Assembly: GCF_000006945.2 (NCBI RefSeq)
Contig: NC_003197.2
Span: 62,001-126,000, forward strand
DNA: 64,000 bases
Reading direction: 5' to 3'
Origin: Salmonella enterica subsp. enterica serovar Typhimurium str. LT2
Lineage (GTDB): Bacteria > Pseudomonadota > Gammaproteobacteria > Enterobacterales > Enterobacteriaceae
Below, piece after piece: positions 56,077-64,000 of this stretch; position 1 is the stretch's first letter; every line of letters begins with the position of its first letter. Position numbers and translations under genes: made by a program. The notes beneath the pieces are model-generated. The model was not told the origin of the DNA. It was given only the letters and a program-made list of their open reading frames with translations, and searched no databases.

Positions 56077-57579
56077 TTAACGTTTGAACCCGTAATACAC
56101 CTCGTTCCAGCGCAGCGCGTCCTTAAAGGCCGGCAGATGGGTATCGTTATCAATCACCGCGATTTCGATATCGTGTATTTCTGCAAACTGGCGCATATCG
56201 TTCAGATCCAGCGCGTGGCTGAAGACGGTATGGTGCGCGCCGCCAGCCAGAATCCACGCTTCGGAGGCGGTCGGCAGATCCGGCTGCGCCTTCCACAGCG
56301 CGTTAGCCACCGGCAGTTTCGGCAGGGAGTGCGGCGTTTTTACGGTGTCAATGCAGTTGACCAGCAGGCGATAACGATCGCCGAGGTCGATCAGGCTGGC
56401 GACGATCGCCGGGCCGGTTTGGGTATTGAAAATCAAACGCGCCGGATCTTCCTTGCCGCCAATGCCGAGGTGCTGGACGTCGAGGATCGGTTTCTCTTCC
56501 ACCGCGATGGACGGACACACTTCCAGCATGTGCGAGCCGAGCACCAGATCGTTGCCTTTCTCGAAGTGGTAGGTGTAATCCTCCATAAATGAGGTGCCGC
56601 CCTGCAGACCGGTTGACATCACTTTCATAATGCGAAGCAGAGCGGCGGTTTTCCAGTCGCCTTCGCCCGCAAAGCCGTAGCCTTGCTGCATCAGACGCTG
56701 TACGGCCAGACCCGGAAGCTGTTTCAGACCGTGTAAATCTTCAAAGGTAGTAGTGAATGCGTGGAAGCCGCCCTGTTCCAGGAAACGCTTCATACCGAGT
56801 TCAATACGCGCCGCCTCCCGCACGTTCTGGCGTTTATCGCCGTGGATTTGGGTGGCGGGCGTCAGGGTATAGCTGCTTTCATACTCGTCAATCAGAGCGT
56901 TGATATCGCCGTCGCCGATAGAATTCACCACCTGCACCAGATCGCCGACCGCCCAGGTATTGACCGAAAAGCCAAATTTGATTTGCGCGGCCACTTTATC
57001 ACCGTCAGTCACTGCGACTTCACGCATATTGTCGCCGAAGCGGCAGACTTTTAGCTGGCGGGTATCCTGTTTAGAGACCGCCTGGCGCATCCAGGCACCG
57101 ATACGCGTATGGGCCTCTTTATCCTGCCAGTGACCGGTGACGACCGCGTGCTGCTGGCGCATCCGCGCGCCGATAAAACCGAACTCACGACCGCCGTGCG
57201 CAGTCTGGTTCAGGTTCATAAAGTCCATATCAATGCTGTCCCACGGCAGGGCGGCGTTAAATTGGGTATGGAATTGCAGTAGTGGTTTGTTAAGGATACT
57301 CAGCCCGTTGATCCACATTTTGGCCGGGGAGAAGGTGTGCAGCCAGACCACCAGCCCTGCGCAGCGATCGTCATAATTGGCGTCACGACAAATGGCGGTA
57401 ATCTCATCCGGCGAGGTGCCCAGCGGTTTTAATACCAGTTTACATGGCAGTTTGGCTTCGGTATTCAGCGCGTTGACCACATGCTCGGCATGTTGGGTGA
57501 CCTGACGCAGGGTTTCTGCGCCATACAAATGCTGGCTGCCAATCACAAACCATACTTCATAATTATCAAAAATCGTCAT
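56077..57579 (-). CDS. araA: L-arabinose isomerase
   Basis: Converts L-arabinose to L-ribulose. It has 500 residues and opens [20 protein letters not shown]; Mn2+-binding Glu residues are expected in [13 protein letters not shown] (near 306) and [13 protein letters not shown] (near 333), and His in [10 protein letters not shown] and AHHTVFS. It begins ten bases after araB. Confidence 0.98.
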
Positions 57580-57589
57580 TGTCGTGTCC

Positions 57590-59299
57590 TTAATGAGTCA
57601 GGATTGCCTGATTGGCCGGGGTCGTTGGCGCCGGCGCGGCAGTCGGAAGATAATGTTGTTCTGCGCTTAGCGCCCACTGCTGGTAGCGGCGGTAAAGCTG
57701 TTCGAAGCGTTGCGCCTGTTCAGGGTGGGGGCGCAGAGTGCGTTCTACCGCGCTCGCCATGCTTTGCTGGGCGGCTGGAATGTCGGCATGGACTTTCGCA
57801 GCGACGGCGGCAAAGATAGCGGCGCCTAATGCGCAACACTGGTCGGAAGCGACGATCTGCAACGGACGATTCAGTACGTCGCAGCAGACCTGCATAATGA
57901 CCTGATTTTTACGGGCGATGCCGCCAAGCGCCATCACGTTATTGACCGCGATACCCTGATCGGTAAAACACTCCTGAATGGCGCGCGCGCCGAAGGCGGT
58001 CGAAGCGACCAGACCGCCAAACAGCGCTGGCGCGTCGGTGGCGAGATTGAGATCGGTAATGACGCCTTTCAGACGCTGATTAGCGTTTGGCGTGCGGCGA
58101 CCGTTAAACCAGTCGAGCACCACCGGCAGGTGATCCAGGGACGGATTTTTCGCCCAGGCGTCGGTGAGCGCTGGCAGTAGCTGCTTCTGGCTGGCGTTAA
58201 TCTGGGGTTTCAGTTCCGGGTGCTGCGCGGCAAGTTGCTCCAGCGGCCAGCTCAACACGCGGCTAAACCAGGCGTAGATATCGCCGAAAGCAGATTGCCC
58301 CGCTTCCAGACCGATAAAGTTCGGCACCACGCTGCCGTCAACCTGACCGCAAATGCCTTTCACGGCGCGATCCCCGACGCTCTGTTTATCCGCAATCAGA
58401 ATGTCGCAGGTAGACGTGCCGATGACTTTCACCAGCGTATTGGGCTGTGCGCCCGCGCCGACCGCGCCCATGTGACAGTCGAACGCGCCGCCGGAAATCA
58501 CTACGCTTTCCGGCAAGTCGAGGCGCTGCGCCCATTCGGCGCACAGGGTGCCCACGGGCAGATCGGCGGTGAAGGTTTCGCTAAATAACGGGTAGCGCAG
58601 ATGACGGTTAATGCACGGATCGAGTTCATCAAAGAAGCTCGCGGGCGGCAGACCGCCCCAGCTTTCATGCCACAGCGTTTTGTGCCCGGCGCTGCAGCGG
58701 CCACGGCGGATATCCTGCGGGCGAGTGGTGCCGGAAAGCAGCGCCGGCACCCAGTCGCACAGCTCAATCCACGAGACGGCGGCCTGCGCGACGGCGCTAT
58801 CCTGCCGGGTGACGTGCAGAATCTTCGCCCAGAACCATTCGCTGGAGTAAATGCCGCCAATATAGCGGGAGTAGTCGACCTTGCCTGGCTTATGGCACAG
58901 ACGAGTGATTTCGTCGGCCTCTTCCACGGCGGTGTGATCTTTCCACAGCACAAACATCGCATTCGGGTTCTCGGCGAACTCTGGACGCAGCGCCAGGACG
59001 TTACCGTCGGCGTCAATCGGCGCTGGCGTAGAGCCGGTGCTGTCAACGCCAATGCCAACGACATTTGCGCGTTGCGCGGCGCTTAATTGTGCCAGAACGG
59101 CTTTCAGCGCGGCCTCCATTGACTCCATGTAGTCGCGCGGATGATGACGGAACTGGTTGTTCGGGCCGTCGCAATAACGGCCTTCTTGCCAGCGCGGATA
59201 CCACTCTACGCTGGTGGCGATCTCGTCGCCGGTGGCGCAGTCCACTGCCAGAGCGCGCACTGAATCACTGCCAAAATCGAGGCCAATTGCAATTGCCAT
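57590..59299 (-). CDS. araB: Ribulokinase
   Basis: FGGY-family kinase phosphorylating L-ribulose. It has 569 residues: N-terminal phosphate motif [15 protein letters not shown] and a C-terminal domain with [27 protein letters not shown] signature (residues about 454-476). First gene of araBAD, expressed from the promoter at 59335-59364. Confidence 0.98.
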
Positions 59300-59334
59300 C
59301 GTCTTACTCCATCCAGAAAAACAGGTATGGAGAA

Positions 59335-59364
59335 ACAGTAGAGAGTCGCGGCAAAAACCGTCAG
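59335..59364 (-). promoter_or_regulatory. araBAD promoter
   Basis: On the minus strand, -35 CTGACG (59359-59364), 18-base spacer, -10 TACTGT (59335-59340). Weak without AraC, as expected. Confidence 0.85.
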
Positions 59365-59398
59365 GCAGGATCCGCTAATCTTATGGACAAAAATGCTA
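59361..59398 (-). promoter_or_regulatory. AraC half-sites I1 and I2
   Basis: I1 reads TAGCATTTTTGTCCATAA (59381-59398) and I2 TAGCGGATCCTGCCTGA (59361-59377), directly repeated and overlapping the -35 element, as in E. coli. Confidence 0.88.
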
Positions 59399-59407
59399 AT
59401 GCTTTGC

Positions 59408-59431
59408 AAAGTGTGACGCTGTGCAAATATT
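59408..59431. promoter_or_regulatory. CRP site of ara region
   Basis: TGTGA at 59412-59416 with a weaker second half (GCAAA) at standard spacing, between I1 and O1, as in E. coli. Confidence 0.75.
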
Positions 59432-59485
59432 CAATGTGGACATTCCAGCCATAGTTATAGACACTTCTGTTACTTAATTTTATCG
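59432..59485. promoter_or_regulatory. AraC operator O1 / araC promoter region
   Basis: Located beyond the CRP site; includes TGTGGACATTCC and ATAGACACTTCTG, which resemble two AraC half-sites. Limits are approximate. Confidence 0.55.
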
Positions 59486-59590
59486 CCTGAACTGTACGCT
59501 TTTGTTACAAAGCGCTTTTCACAAGCGGGGTTGATACGTGCTTTCATCAAGCGCAAAGTCTTGCGGAGACGGAAGCTCTGTCGTCCTGGT

Positions 59591-59612
59591 CGATATGGAC
59601 AATTTGTTTCTT
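59591..59612. promoter_or_regulatory. AraC operator O2
   Basis: CGATATGGACAATTTG carries the AraC half-site core ATGGACA, shared with I1 (TTATGGACAAAAATG). It lies about 210 bases from I1, inside the araC leader. Confidence 0.75.
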
Positions 59613-59639
59613 CTCTGAACATCGGGGGGTAGAGAAATC

Positions 59640-60485
59640 ATGGCTGAAACGCAAAATGATCCGCTATTGCCGGGATATTCATTTAATGCCCATCTGGTCG
59701 CCGGGCTGACGCCAATTGAAGCGAATGGATATCTGGATTTTTTTATCGATCGTCCGTTGGGCATGAAGGGATATATTCTTAACCTGACCATCCGCGGAGA
59801 GGGCGTCATTAATAATAATGGCGAGCAGTTTGTCTGTCGGCCTGGCGATATATTATTGTTTCCGCCGGGCGAGATTCATCACTATGGACGGCATCCGGAC
59901 GCCAGCGAGTGGTATCACCAGTGGGTTTATTTCCGGCCTCGCGCCTACTGGCAGGAGTGGCTGACCTGGCCGACAATCTTTGCCCAGACAGGATTTTTCC
60001 GCCCGGACGAGGCGCGCCAGCCGCATTTCAGCGAACTGTTCGGGCAGATCATCAGCGCCGGGCAAGGGGAAGGTCGCTATTCTGAGCTACTGGCGATCAA
60101 TCTGCTGGAGCAGTTGTTGCTCAGACGTATGGCGGTAATTAATGAGTCGTTGCACCCGCCGATGGATAGCCGTGTGCGCGATGCCTGCCAGTATATCAGC
60201 GACCATCTGGCGGACAGCCATTTTGATATCGCCAGCGTCGCCCAGCATGTCTGCCTGTCGCCCTCCCGGTTATCACATCTGTTCCGCCAGCAGTTAGGCA
60301 TTAGCGTATTGAGCTGGCGCGAAGATCAGCGTATCAGCCAGGCGAAACTTCTGCTTAGCACTACGCGAATGCCGATAGCGACCGTTGGGCGCAATGTTGG
60401 ATTTGACGATCAGCTCTATTTTTCGCGGGTATTTAAAAAATGCACCGGGGCAAGTCCTAGCGAGTTCAGGGCCGGATGTGAATAA
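59640..60485 (+). CDS. araC: Arabinose-responsive regulator AraC
   Basis: Activator and repressor of araBAD, araFGH and itself. It has 281 residues: N-terminal arm (MAETQNDPLLPGYSF) and cupin arabinose-binding/dimer domain (about 20-165), linker, and C-terminal DNA-binding domain with two helix-turn-helix units (IASVAQHVCLSPSRLSHLFR near 196; PIATVGRNVGFDDQLYFSRVF near 246). The E. coli protein is 292 residues, so this one is shorter at the C-terminus, as known for Salmonella. Confidence 0.98.
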   Translation: MAETQNDPLLPGYSFNAHLVAGLTPIEANGYLDFFIDRPLGMKGYILNLTIRGEGVINNNGEQFVCRPGDILLFPPGEIHHYGRHPDASEWYHQWVYFRPRAYWQEWLTWPTIFAQTGFFRPDEARQPHFSELFGQIISAGQGEGRYSELLAINLLEQLLLRRMAVINESLHPPMDSRVRDACQYISDHLADSHFDIASVAQHVCLSPSRLSHLFRQQLGISVLSWREDQRISQAKLLLSTTRMPIATVGRNVGFDDQLYFSRVFKKCTGASPSEFRAGCE

Positions 60486-60603
60486 AAAGTGAATGATGTG
60501 TCCACAAAGATGTCATAAGCCGTAACTATTCGGATAATTGACGGCTTGACGAAGGGGGACGGGGTAAGCAGAATCCCTGCTTCATCACGCTGACGGACAC
60601 ACT

Positions 60604-61371
60604 ATGCAAGCACTGCTGGAACACTTTATCACCCAATCCACTCTGTATTCGCTCATCGCCGTGTTGCTGGTCGCCTTCCTGGAATCGCTGGCGCTGGTGG
60701 GGTTGATTTTACCCGGCACGGTACTGATGGCGGGGCTGGGCGCGCTTATCGGCAGCGGCGAGCTCAATTTTTGGCATGCCTGGCTGGTGGGTATTATCGG
60801 CTGTCTGATGGGCGACTGGATTTCGTTCTGGCTGGGGTGGCGCTTTAAAAAGCCGCTACACCGCTGGTCTTTTATGAAAAAGAACAAGTCGCTGCTGGAT
60901 AAAACCGAACACGCGCTGCATCAGCACAGTATGTTCACGATCCTGGTCGGACGTTTTGTCGGTCCGACGAGGCCGCTGGTGCCGATGGTGGCAGGGATGC
61001 TGGATCTTCCCGTGGCGAAATTTATTGGGCCGAACTTGATTGGCTGTTTGCTGTGGCCGCCGTTTTATTTCCTGCCGGGCATTCTGGCGGGAGCGGCAAT
61101 CGATATTCCTTCCGATATGCAGAGCGGAGATTTCAAATGGCTGCTGCTGGCGACGGCGTTGCTGCTGTGGGTCGGAGGCTGGCTATGCTGGCGGCTGTGG
61201 CGCAGCGGCAAAGCGGCAGTCGATCGTTTAACCGCGTATTTCCCCCGCAGCCGTTTGCTGTATCTGGCGCCGTTGACGCTCGGGATCGGCGTGGTCGCGC
61301 TGGTGGTGCTGGTTCGCCACCCGCTGATGCCGGTATATATCGATATTCTGCGCAAAGTTGTGGGTTACTAA
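60604..61371 (+). CDS. yabI: DedA-family inner membrane protein YabI
   Basis: Membrane protein of 255 residues with about six hydrophobic segments and the DedA signature GRFVGPTRPLVPMVAGM near residue 115. The family is linked to membrane homeostasis, and recent work supports lipid (undecaprenyl phosphate or phospholipid) flipping for some members; this one's substrate is unknown. Convergent with thiQ. Confidence 0.94.
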   Translation: MQALLEHFITQSTLYSLIAVLLVAFLESLALVGLILPGTVLMAGLGALIGSGELNFWHAWLVGIIGCLMGDWISFWLGWRFKKPLHRWSFMKKNKSLLDKTEHALHQHSMFTILVGRFVGPTRPLVPMVAGMLDLPVAKFIGPNLIGCLLWPPFYFLPGILAGAAIDIPSDMQSGDFKWLLLATALLLWVGGWLCWRLWRSGKAAVDRLTAYFPRSRLLYLAPLTLGIGVVALVVLVRHPLMPVYIDILRKVVGY

Positions 61372-61379
61372 CGATTCCT

Positions 61380-61412
61380 TTGCCGGATGGCAGCTTCGCC
61401 TTATCCGGCCTA
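61380..61412. repeat. REP element overlapping the thiQ stop
   Basis: One REP palindrome (TTGCCGGATGGCAG ... CTTATCCGGCCTAC). The last bases CTA (61410-61412) are the complement of the thiQ stop codon TAG. Confidence 0.9.
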
Positions 61413-62117
61413 CAAAATATGGGATTTGATGCCCAATAGCGCTGAGGCGCTGGCTTGACCGCTTAGTAGCTCGTCTGTTTTGCCTTGCCACGCGATACGC
61501 CCGTCGGCCACGACGATTGACCGGGGCGCAATTCGCGCCGCATCTTCCACGCTGTGCGAGACCATCAACAGCGTGAGCTGTCGCTCGCGGCAGATATCGC
61601 TGACCAACGTCAGCATCTCCTGGCGCAGCGCGGGATCGAGCGCGGAGAACGGTTCATCCAGCAGCAGTACCGGCTGTTCGCGTACCAGGCAGCGCGCCAG
61701 CGCTACCCGCTGACGCTGGCCGCCGGACAGTTCGCCCGGTAAACGCGTCATCAGACTCTCAATGCCCATCTGATGTGCGATAGCGTCCCGTTTTTCCCGC
61801 TGGCTGGCGTTGAGCGTTAACCCAGGGTTTAGCCCCAGACCGATATTTTGCTGCACATTCAGGTGGCTGAATAAATTATTCTCCTGAAACAGCATTGAGA
61901 CCGGACGGCGTGAGGGCGGCGTAAGCGTATGATCGTCGCCGGCAATCAGTAGCGTACCGCTGGCAGGCGCAAGAAAACCGGCAATTAAATTCAACAACGT
62001 GCTTTTCCCCGCGCCGCTGGGGCCAAGAATCGCCACCTGCTCGCCGCGTTCTACCGCCAGCGTAAAACGCATCGGCAAATGATGGTAAAGCCAGGTGATA
62101 TCAATCAGTTTTAGCAT
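61410..62117 (-). CDS. thiQ: Thiamine ABC transporter ATPase
   Basis: ATP-binding subunit of the thiamine/TPP importer ThiBPQ. It has 235 residues: Walker A GPSGAGKSTLL (near 32), signature LSGGQRQRVALARC (near 128), Walker B LLLDEPFSALD (near 150) and switch His in SHSVEDA. It overlaps thiP by 17 bases. Its stop codon lies within a REP element, and the last residues (SHIL) differ from the E. coli end that I recall. Confidence 0.97.
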   Translation of the reverse strand: MLKLIDITWLYHHLPMRFTLAVERGEQVAILGPSGAGKSTLLNLIAGFLAPASGTLLIAGDDHTLTPPSRRPVSMLFQENNLFSHLNVQQNIGLGLNPGLTLNASQREKRDAIAHQMGIESLMTRLPGELSGGQRQRVALARCLVREQPVLLLDEPFSALDPALRQEMLTLVSDICRERQLTLLMVSHSVEDAARIAPRSIVVADGRIAWQGKTDELLSGQASASALLGIKSHIL

Positions 62118-63711
62118 GTCGGCCCGGTAGTTTCTCTATGAGGGTAAATAACGTAAAGCAGAGCAGCAGCAGTATCAGCGCGGTCACTGCGCCGTCCTGG
62201 CTGCGGTAGGAGCCGATCTGCTGATACAGATAAAACGGCAGCGTGCGGAAATTGTCATTGCCGAAAAGCGCGACGACGCCAAAATCACCGATAGAAAGTA
62301 CGCAGGCAAACGCCAGCGCCTGCGCCAGCGGACGTTTCAGCGCCCGCAGTTCCACGATCTTTAACCGCGACCAGCCTTCAATTCCTAATGACTGGCACAG
62401 CATTCCATAACGGGCGGTAATATCGCGCATTGGGTTTTCCAGGACTTTTAGCGCGTAGGGGATTGCCATCAGCGCATTGGTGAAAATCACGATGCCGTCG
62501 GCGGATTCCGGTAAGCCAACGCTGTTATTGAGCAGTAAAAAGAAGCCTGTCGCCAGCACGATCCCCGGCATCGCGAGGATCAACATTCCGCTGAGTTCCA
62601 GCGTTTGTCCGGCGAATAGTTGCTGGCGTTGGCGTAGCTCGCGGCTACTCCACAGCAGCATCATGGTCAGCACCACACACAGAACGCCCGCCGCCAGCGC
62701 AATGCGTAGCGATGTCCAGACAGCCTGCCACAGAATGGGTTGCGCCAGCACCTCCGGCAGGCTGCGGTTGACGCCATCGACCACCACGGCGACCAGCGGC
62801 GGAAGCAGCAGCAGCAGCGCCAGCACGATTAATAAGGCGTCCGTCAGACGGCTGTGGAGACGATCGTCAGGATCGCGCCAGCCCTGCGTCAGCGTCATCC
62901 CCGGCGCAATCGCTTTGCTCAACCGTTGGCTTAGCAGTACCAGCGCCAGGCAGCAGACCATCTGGATTAATGCCAGCATCGCCGCGCGGGCGGGATCGTA
63001 GTCATAACTGAGCGCCTGAAAGATAGCCAGTTCGATAGTGGTGGCCTGCGGGCCGCCGCCGAGCGACAGAACCGTTGCGAAACTGGCGAAGCAGAGCATA
63101 AAAATCAGCGCCGCGACAGGCGGAATTTGGCGGCGCAGCCACGGCCATTCGACAAAACGGAAAAAATGCCAGCCGCGCATACCGAGCTGGGCGGCGAGCT
63201 GGCGCTGCTCGCCGGGAATGCTTTCCAAAGATTGCAGCAACAAACGGCTCGCCATTGGCAGGTTAAAAAAGACGTGCGCCAGTAAAATGCCCTGCAAGCC
63301 GTAGGGGGAGAATGTCCACTGAAGCCCCAGCATCTGCCACAGCGAGGCCAGCCAGCCCTGACGGCCATACACGCTAAGAATGCCGAACACGGCAACCAGT
63401 ACCGGCAGAATCAGCGTCATGGCGCACAGACGCAGCAGCGCCAGACGTCCAGGAAAACGGCGTCGATAAAGCGCGCGGGCGAGAAAAACCGCCGGGACCA
63501 CAGACAGCACTGCGGACAGAAACGCCTGCCAGAATGAGAAGCGCACCACATGCCACAGGTAGCTATCCCGCCAGATTGTCGACCACGCGCCCGACGGCGC
63601 ATTCAGCCAAAGCGCCAGAAAGGCCGCCAGCGAGACGGTTATCATCAGCGCGGCGGCGCACAGCCCCGGAATCAGCCAGCCGGGAATTAACGGCTGACGG
63701 CGCGTTGCCAT
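62101..63711 (-). CDS. thiP: Thiamine ABC transporter permease
   Basis: Fused two-domain permease of 536 residues with about 12 membrane helices. Each half has an EAA-type loop (SIPGEQRQLAAQLGMRGWHFFR near 170, split here for length, and ARYGMLCQSLGIEGWSRL near 440) that contacts ThiQ. It overlaps the thiB end by 25 bases and thiQ by 17, so the three genes are tightly coupled. Confidence 0.97.
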   Translation of the reverse strand: MATRRQPLIPGWLIPGLCAAALMITVSLAAFLALWLNAPSGAWSTIWRDSYLWHVVRFSFWQAFLSAVLSVVPAVFLARALYRRRFPGRLALLRLCAMTLILPVLVAVFGILSVYGRQGWLASLWQMLGLQWTFSPYGLQGILLAHVFFNLPMASRLLLQSLESIPGEQRQLAAQLGMRGWHFFRFVEWPWLRRQIPPVAALIFMLCFASFATVLSLGGGPQATTIELAIFQALSYDYDPARAAMLALIQMVCCLALVLLSQRLSKAIAPGMTLTQGWRDPDDRLHSRLTDALLIVLALLLLLPPLVAVVVDGVNRSLPEVLAQPILWQAVWTSLRIALAAGVLCVVLTMMLLWSSRELRQRQQLFAGQTLELSGMLILAMPGIVLATGFFLLLNNSVGLPESADGIVIFTNALMAIPYALKVLENPMRDITARYGMLCQSLGIEGWSRLKIVELRALKRPLAQALAFACVLSIGDFGVVALFGNDNFRTLPFYLYQQIGSYRSQDGAVTALILLLLCFTLFTLIEKLPGRHAKTD

Positions 63712-64000
63712 TCGCTAATCCATGCCTGGCGTTGTGCTGCCACTTGTTGCGGCGTGAATTCCAGCGTTGTGGCGGGTTTGGCCAATGATTCAAACCCTGC
63801 GGGTAAGGCGACGTCCGCTACCGGGTACATCCAGTTGCCGGTGGGTATGGCGTTCTGAAACGCCGGAGAAACCATAAATTTGAGGAATTTCTCCGCCAGT
63901 TCCGGCTGCTTACTGGCGACGGTACGCGCCGCGACTTCTACCTGTAAGTAATGGCCTTCGCTGAAGTTCGCGGCGGCGTAATTGTCCTTCTTCTCTTCAA
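63687..64000 (-). CDS. thiB: Thiamine-binding periplasmic protein (5' part beyond window)
   Basis: The C-terminal 104 codons of the substrate-binding protein, also called tbpA. Visible motifs include NFSEGHYLQVEVAART, FLKFMVSPAFQNAIPTGNWM and the end QAWISEWQRAVSR. The start, signal peptide and the known TPP riboswitch leader would lie to the right of the window. Confidence 0.95.
   Translation of the reverse strand, partial: EEKKDNYAAANFSEGHYLQVEVAARTVASKQPELAEKFLKFMVSPAFQNAIPTGNWMYPVADVALPAGFESLAKPATTLEFTPQQVAAQRQAWISEWQRAVSR

Larger units (their letters stand above)
59300..59639. promoter_or_regulatory. araBAD-araC control region
   Basis: 340 bases with the classical set of sites: araBAD promoter, AraC half-sites I1 and I2, CRP site, O1 and, close to araC, O2. 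AraC loops DNA between I1 and O2 without arabinose and binds I1-I2 with it. No gene is present. Confidence 0.92.

Overview
The window is chromosomal DNA of an enteric bacterium and matches Salmonella enterica. Its backbone gene order (dapB-carAB-cai-fix-yaaU-kefFC-folA-apaHG-ksgA-pdxA-surA-lptD-djlA-rluA-rapA-polB-araDAB-araC-yabI-thiQPB) is the 0-3 minute region shared with Escherichia coli. Salmonella-type insertions sit in it: a citrate fermentation island before dapB, a small island between yaaU and kefF that carries srfN and a sulfatase gene, and an AT-rich insertion between polB and araD. The serovar cannot be fixed from the sequence. No rRNA, tRNA, CRISPR array or insertion sequence was seen.

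Region by region. (1) 1-11.9 kb holds two divergent citrate operons. To the left are citS (Na+/citrate symporter), oadGAB (Na+-pumping oxaloacetate decarboxylase) and the sensor kinase citA, cut by the window edge. To the right is citCDEFXG (citrate lyase and its activation enzymes). The operons share an AT-rich control region with a good CRP site. (2) 12-18.3 kb: dapB, an unrecognised small gene, and carAB with a long control region and a TTG start on carA. (3) 18.5-30 kb: carnitine metabolism, with the regulator caiF, the caiTABCDE operon and the divergent fixABCX electron-transfer genes. The cai/fix intergenic region carries two near-perfect CaiF-type operators. (4) 30-36.3 kb: yaaU and a small lipoprotein gene, then an insertion with a secreted protein, srfN, an ERIC-type repeat and a Tat-exported sulfatase. 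The insertion is bounded by a decayed copy of the kefF 5' region on the left and a foreign-looking caiD tail on the right. (5) 36.3-53.4 kb: housekeeping and envelope genes kefF, kefC, folA, apaH, apaG, ksgA, pdxA, surA, lptD, djlA, rluA, rapA and polB. (6) 53.4-55.2 kb: accessory DNA with a DUF218 membrane protein, a second ERIC-type repeat in inverted orientation, and a small unrecognised gene. (7) 55.2-64 kb: araBAD and araC with the classical control region, yabI, and thiamine ABC transporter genes, the last cut by the window edge.

The genes form coherent pathways. CitS imports citrate with Na+, citrate lyase splits it to acetate and oxaloacetate, and OadGAB decarboxylates oxaloacetate and exports Na+, all under CitA. 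CaiT exchanges carnitine and gamma-butyrobetaine while CaiA-E reduce the carnitine CoA thioester, probably with electrons supplied through FixABCX. lptD-surA-pdxA-ksgA-apaG-apaH read as one tightly packed operon. REP elements punctuate most operon ends, including all four backbone convergent gene junctions.

I found no clearly new multigene system. The points most worth a second look are the architecture of the yaaU-kefF insertion, the caiD fragment that differs from the resident gene only at synonymous sites, a 15-bp inverted repeat covering the ribosome binding site of the small lipoprotein gene, the pair of CaiF operators, and the SOS box of polB lying inside the neighbouring gene.
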